A stretch of DNA of 6,454 bases from Chlorobiales bacterium. Its GTDB lineage: Bacteria; Bacteroidota; Chlorobiia; Chlorobiales; Chlorobiaceae. The stretch covers positions 1-6,454 of the forward strand of contig JAKSCY010000625.1 in NCBI GenBank assembly GCA_022360355.1, written 5' to 3'. Position 1 is the first letter of the stretch. Each line of letters opens with the position of its first letter. Shown here one piece after another: positions 5,770 through 6,454 of the stretch. The notes beneath the pieces were generated by a model that worked only from the letters and a program-made list of their open reading frames with translations, was not told the origin of the DNA and did not search any database. The translations under genes and the position numbers were made by a program.

Positions 5770-6454
5770 CTACCTGGCCTGCCTCCCCTCTATGCCTTTT
5801 CCCGGAAAACCGGCAAGCCGGTATGTCGAGTAAAAAATGTCCGCCCGCACCACAATCCTTTCATTCGTTGAGTCAAGGTCTGCAACCAGCCTTTCAAACG
5901 GATCAGAGGTGTTATACCGCCTTGTGAATGCATCGTGCCGTGCCGCATCCGCCAACAAAACATGGGCGAGATCGGTAGCGAGAACGTCGAGCTCGATCCG
6001 GTCACGCTCGACAAGGACCTCTGTGAAGTCAGGGAAGGTTGATAAGTTAGCACAATGGTTGTATGTGGATTGTTGTGCATACATTTCAAGCCCGAAGCGT
6101 CGGAGTATGTCGCCGATCAGTATCTCGAAATCGTATGGAACGATCAATGCGTCGGATCGGCAAATTCGATTAATCTCACGAACACCGGCGTCAGCGTCCA
6201 CGTAAAAGAGCGATCCCGCAAAGGTCACGATATCGATTGAGTTGTCTGGTAGAGGAATGCTCTCGCCGGAACCCTGCATGTACGTTATCGCGTCGTGCGA
6301 TATTGCCGCATCAAGCATCGATTGGCTGGGATCAATGGCGGAGACGTGTCGGCAGAATTCAGCCAGAGCAACAGACGACCGACCAGTACCGCACCCAACA
6401 TCCAGCCCATCAGCGAATCTTTCCATCCCGAGTAATGCACGGCGCAAGATCAGT
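5770..6454 (-). CDS. Class I SAM-dependent methyltransferase (5' truncated by window edge)
   Basis: The minus-strand frame runs from the window edge to TAG at 5772-5770, giving 227 visible residues. Near the left end of the protein, GLDVGCGTGRSS carries the glycine-rich SAM-binding motif I. AIDPSQSMLDAA follows, with the acidic residue that contacts the SAM ribose, then GSGESIPLPDNSIDIVTFAGSLFYVD, matching the post-I segment and motif IV region of Methyltransf_11-type enzymes. Members usually have several dozen residues before motif I, and the frame is open at the edge, so the true start is probably outside. A TTG at 6447 is possible but unsupported. The substrate cannot be told. The gene converges on thiH, with 143 bases between them. 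The last residues (AGFPGKGIEGRQAR) overlap a terminator-like sequence and may be a recently gained tail. Confidence 0.85.
   Translation of the reverse strand, partial: LILRRALLGMERFADGLDVGCGTGRSSVALAEFCRHVSAIDPSQSMLDAAISHDAITYMQGSGESIPLPDNSIDIVTFAGSLFYVDADAGVREINRICRSDALIVPYDFEILIGDILRRFGLEMYAQQSTYNHCANLSTFPDFTEVLVERDRIELDVLATDLAHVLLADAARHDAFTRRYNTSDPFERLVADLDSTNERIVVRADIFYSTYRLAGFPGKGIEGRQAR
5801..5822 (-). terminator. Terminator-like hairpin inside the 3' end of the methyltransferase gene
   Basis: On the minus strand, ACCGG (5822-5818) and CCGGT (5813-5809) pair around CTTG. The second arm runs into a short T run (TTTT, 5809-5806), then CCGGG. The stem is short and GC-rich and lies about 36 bases before the stop codon. 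It may be chance from the codons for RLAGFPG. Confidence 0.25.

Noticed and set aside
5629..5871. An 80-codon TTG-initiated frame on the plus strand after thiH, where thiF might be expected.
   Set aside because: It has no ThiF or other family motif (no nucleotide-binding glycine motif), and its second half is antisense to the methyltransferase end.

Overview
The window looks like chromosomal DNA of an anaerobic sulfide-oxidising bacterium, most likely a green sulfur bacterium (Chlorobiaceae). That reading rests on a flavoprotein of the sulfide:quinone oxidoreductase (SQR) family close to the thiazole genes thiS-thiG-thiH, with the oxygen-sensitive radical-SAM ThiH rather than the aerobic glycine oxidase ThiO. 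The taxon is inferred from gene content and general sequence character. No rRNA or other marker gene is present.

Layout. (1) Positions 1-1505, minus strand: a family 18 glycoside hydrolase without a signal peptide, then, 71 bases downstream, an exported protein resembling the N-terminal domain of phosphatidylserine decarboxylase-related proteins. The second gene runs off the left edge. (2) Positions 1506-2046: a 541-base divergent intergenic region with candidate promoters for both sides and a short direct repeat, but no convincing gene. (3) Positions 2047-3273, plus strand: the SQR-family gene, followed by a strong stem-loop. (4) Positions 3274-3548: a structured leader ahead of the thiamine genes, with an imperfect hairpin, a perfect dyad covering the only good Shine-Dalgarno sequence, and a seven-codon reading frame whose stop overlaps the thiS start. 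(5) Positions 3549-5626, plus strand: thiS, thiG and thiH, tightly packed, with an ATGA overlap between thiG and thiH. (6) Positions 5627-5769: a short convergent gap with a weak hairpin. (7) Positions 5770-6454, minus strand: a class I SAM-dependent methyltransferase whose 5' end lies beyond the right edge.

How the genes work together. ThiS carries sulfur as a C-terminal thiocarboxylate, ThiH makes dehydroglycine from tyrosine, and ThiG joins these with deoxyxylulose phosphate to form the thiazole half of thiamine. ThiF, which activates ThiS, and ThiE are not in the window. SQR feeds electrons from sulfide to the quinone pool. The GH18/decarboxylase-like pair and the methyltransferase have no evident link to either pathway.

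No mobile element, CRISPR array, tRNA or rRNA was seen. The most unusual material is non-coding: the thiS leader and the thiS-thiG junction carry alternative RNA structures and a possible coupled leader peptide, where a TPP riboswitch might have been expected.
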